Shown: positions 25,226 to 26,782 of the stretch, one piece after another
How positions within the stretch are numbered: the stretch's first letter is position 1
Layout of the letters: each line of letters begins with the position of its first letter
Notes under the pieces: model-generated
What the model was told of the DNA's origin: nothing
The model's input: the letters and a program-made list of their open reading frames with translations, nothing else
Database searches by the model: none
From: an uncultured Campylobacter sp.
Lineage (GTDB): Bacteria; Campylobacterota; Campylobacteria; Campylobacterales; Campylobacteraceae
Assembly (NCBI GenBank): GCA_900539505.1
Contig: UQCL01000027.1
Span: forward strand, 1-26,782
Direction: 5' to 3'
Length of the DNA stretch: 26,782 nucleotides
Position numbers and translations under genes: made by a program

Positions 25226-26272
25226 ATGGTTTTCATCGACGCATGCTTCGGCAAAGAGACCCCATACACGCCCATTTGGATGATGCGCCAGGCGGGGCGC
25301 TACCTGCCGCAATACATGGCGGTGCGCGAGAGGGCGGGCGATTTTTTGAGCCTGTGCCGCGACTACCGCGCTGCTAGCGAGGTAACGATCCAGCCCGTGG
25401 AGATTTTGGGCGTCGATGCGGCGATACTTTTTAGCGATATTTTGGTCGTGCCGATGCAGATGGGTATGGATCTGCGCTTCGAAGCGGGCGAGGGACCGAA
25501 ATTTAGCGATCCGATCCGCTCTCAGGGCGATCTGGCGCGCCTTGATCCGCAAAAGGCAGCGGCAGAGCTCGGATACGTTTATGATACGATCTCGCTTACA
25601 CGCTCTCGCCTTGCCGCGGATAAAGCGCTTATCGGCTTTTGCGGCGCGCCGTGGACGATCGCTACCTATATGATCGAGGGCGGCAGCAGTAAAAATTACG
25701 CCGTTTGCAAAAGGATGCTCTACGAAAATCCGCAGCTTCTGCATGAAATTTTGCGCCTCGTTACGGAGGCGACGAAGCTTTATCTGGCGCGCCAGATCGG
25801 CTCGGGCGTCGATGCGGTGCAGATCTTCGACAGCTGGGCGGGCGCGCTGGAGCCGAGCGCGTACGAGGAGTTCGGGTGGCGATACATCCTAGAAATCACG
25901 GAATTTTTAAAGGCGAAATTCCCGCATATCCCGCTCATCGTCTTCGCCAAGGGCACAGGTGCACAGATGTCGCGGCTGAGCAGTATCGCGGTGCAGCGAG
26001 GCAAGGCGAGCTTTGACGTATGGGGCGTGGATTGGAGCACTCCGATCGGGCTTGCGCGCGAGCAGCTCGGGGGCAAATTTGCGCTTCAAGGTAACCTGGA
26101 GCCGATGCGGCTATACGACCGCGGCGCGATAGAATCGGGCGTGCGCGAGATTTTAGCGGCGATGAAGGGTGCCGCGCATATCTTTAATCTAGGGCATGGA
26201 ATTTTGCCCGACGTAAGCGTGCAAAACGCCAAATATCTAGTGGATCTGGTGCACGAGCTAAGCGCGCGCTGA
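25226..26272 (+). CDS. hemE: Uroporphyrinogen decarboxylase
   Basis: HemE removes four carboxyl groups from uroporphyrinogen III to give coproporphyrinogen III in haem synthesis. The 348 aa is normal. The family signature PIWMMRQAGRYLPQY is at 16-30 with the substrate-binding Arg21 and Arg25; catalytic Asp71 lies in FSDILV, and GFCGAPWT follows. The conserved C-terminal HGILPDV is intact. The ribosome binding site AAAGGA (25215-25220) abuts the yqhA stop codon. Confidence 0.98.
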   Translation: MVFIDACFGKETPYTPIWMMRQAGRYLPQYMAVRERAGDFLSLCRDYRAASEVTIQPVEILGVDAAILFSDILVVPMQMGMDLRFEAGEGPKFSDPIRSQGDLARLDPQKAAAELGYVYDTISLTRSRLAADKALIGFCGAPWTIATYMIEGGSSKNYAVCKRMLYENPQLLHEILRLVTEATKLYLARQIGSGVDAVQIFDSWAGALEPSAYEEFGWRYILEITEFLKAKFPHIPLIVFAKGTGAQMSRLSSIAVQRGKASFDVWGVDWSTPIGLAREQLGGKFALQGNLEPMRLYDRGAIESGVREILAAMKGAAHIFNLGHGILPDVSVQNAKYLVDLVHELSAR

Positions 26273-26782
26273 AACCTTATTTTGCGAGAGCCTGCTTGCA
26301 GCACGCCACTGTGAAATTTTATAGAGCCGTAATTTAAAATTTCATTCGCCAGGGTCAGCCTGCTTTGCTTCCGCGTGATTTTTTCCGCTGTCCATAAATT
26401 TTAAATTTTGCACCGCTTTTACGCCGCCAAAACAGCGCGCAGAACGCAAAGCTTTAAAATTTTAAAATTCTGCGCCGTTTTGCGCGGCGGTATCGCTAAA
26501 TTTTAAAATTTAGTGCAATTTGAAATTTTATGCCGCTTTTACGCCGAGCGAGACTTAAAATTTTACGCGCTATGTATGCGACGGCGTAAAATACCGCGAG
26601 CTCGCGAGTTTAAATTTAGCCCGCACATTAAATTTATGGCTCTCACGCCCTAGATTTAAGGATAAATTCAAAGCTCTAAGTTTAAAATTTCGCCATAGCG
26701 GCGTTGCCGCGCGGAAATGAAATTTCGCATAAAAACGGCGCTAAATTTCAGCGTGCGGAAGTTAAATTTCAAGGCATAAATT
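26273..26782. other. Noncoding tail rich in AT palindromes
   Basis: No gene is seen in the last 510 bases. It holds an 18-bp perfect palindrome CTAAATTTTAAAATTTAG at 26496-26513 and a 12-bp GC palindrome CGCGAGCTCGCG at 26595-26606, plus many AAATTT words. A short minus-strand frame overlapping hemE is antisense chance. No terminator for hemE is convincing. Confidence 0.55.

Overview
The window looks like part of a Campylobacter chromosome contig, probably a higher-GC, oral-type species related to C. gracilis, C. showae or C. rectus. The genus call rests on GyrA, Prs, DnaX, Asd and HemE sequences that read as campylobacterial. It also rests on the many AAATTT/AAAATTTT words, the TATAAT-type -10 boxes without clear -35 boxes, and a poly-G contingency tract. 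The species is a guess. The first 41 bases are not genomic: they carry the Illumina Nextera read-2 adapter, so the contig begins in library sequence.

Layout. 108-6263 is one giant exported, cysteine-containing protein (2051 aa), closed by a strong terminator. It has more AT-leaning codon use than the genes after it. 6533-8329 is lepA. 8330-9846 is a decaying region: AT-word-rich spacer with diverged repeats, a DUF6882-like pseudogene broken by a stop and a frameshift, and a regular array of AATT cores. 9847-11327 holds a minus-strand membrane protein of unknown function and a divergent lipoprotein whose promoter carries a perfect palindrome. 11719-14868 is a minus-strand iron-uptake pair: a TonB-dependent receptor gene followed by a PepSY-type membrane protein. 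The receptor gene is out of frame at a run of nine G, and eight G would restore a 659-aa protein. This is the clearest candidate switch in the window. 15583-16512 is prs and 17281-19362 is dnaX, both on the minus strand, separated by a 0.77-kb spacer with degenerate repeats. 19455-26272 is a plus-strand housekeeping run: a YajG-like lipoprotein, a ComF-like phosphoribosyltransferase, gyrA, asd, a YqhA-family membrane protein and hemE. These genes are tightly packed or overlapping except for the gaps before gyrA and before yqhA. The last 510 bases are noncoding and rich in AT palindromes.

How the genes relate. The receptor and PepSY protein form a probable iron-regulated outer/inner membrane pair with a candidate Fur-type operator overlapping the -35 region. 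The rest is core metabolism and information processing: PRPP synthesis, the replication clamp loader, gyrase, the aspartate pathway and haem synthesis. The accessory biology lies in the giant exported protein and the phase-variable receptor. I saw no tRNA, rRNA, CRISPR array, insertion sequence or prophage.
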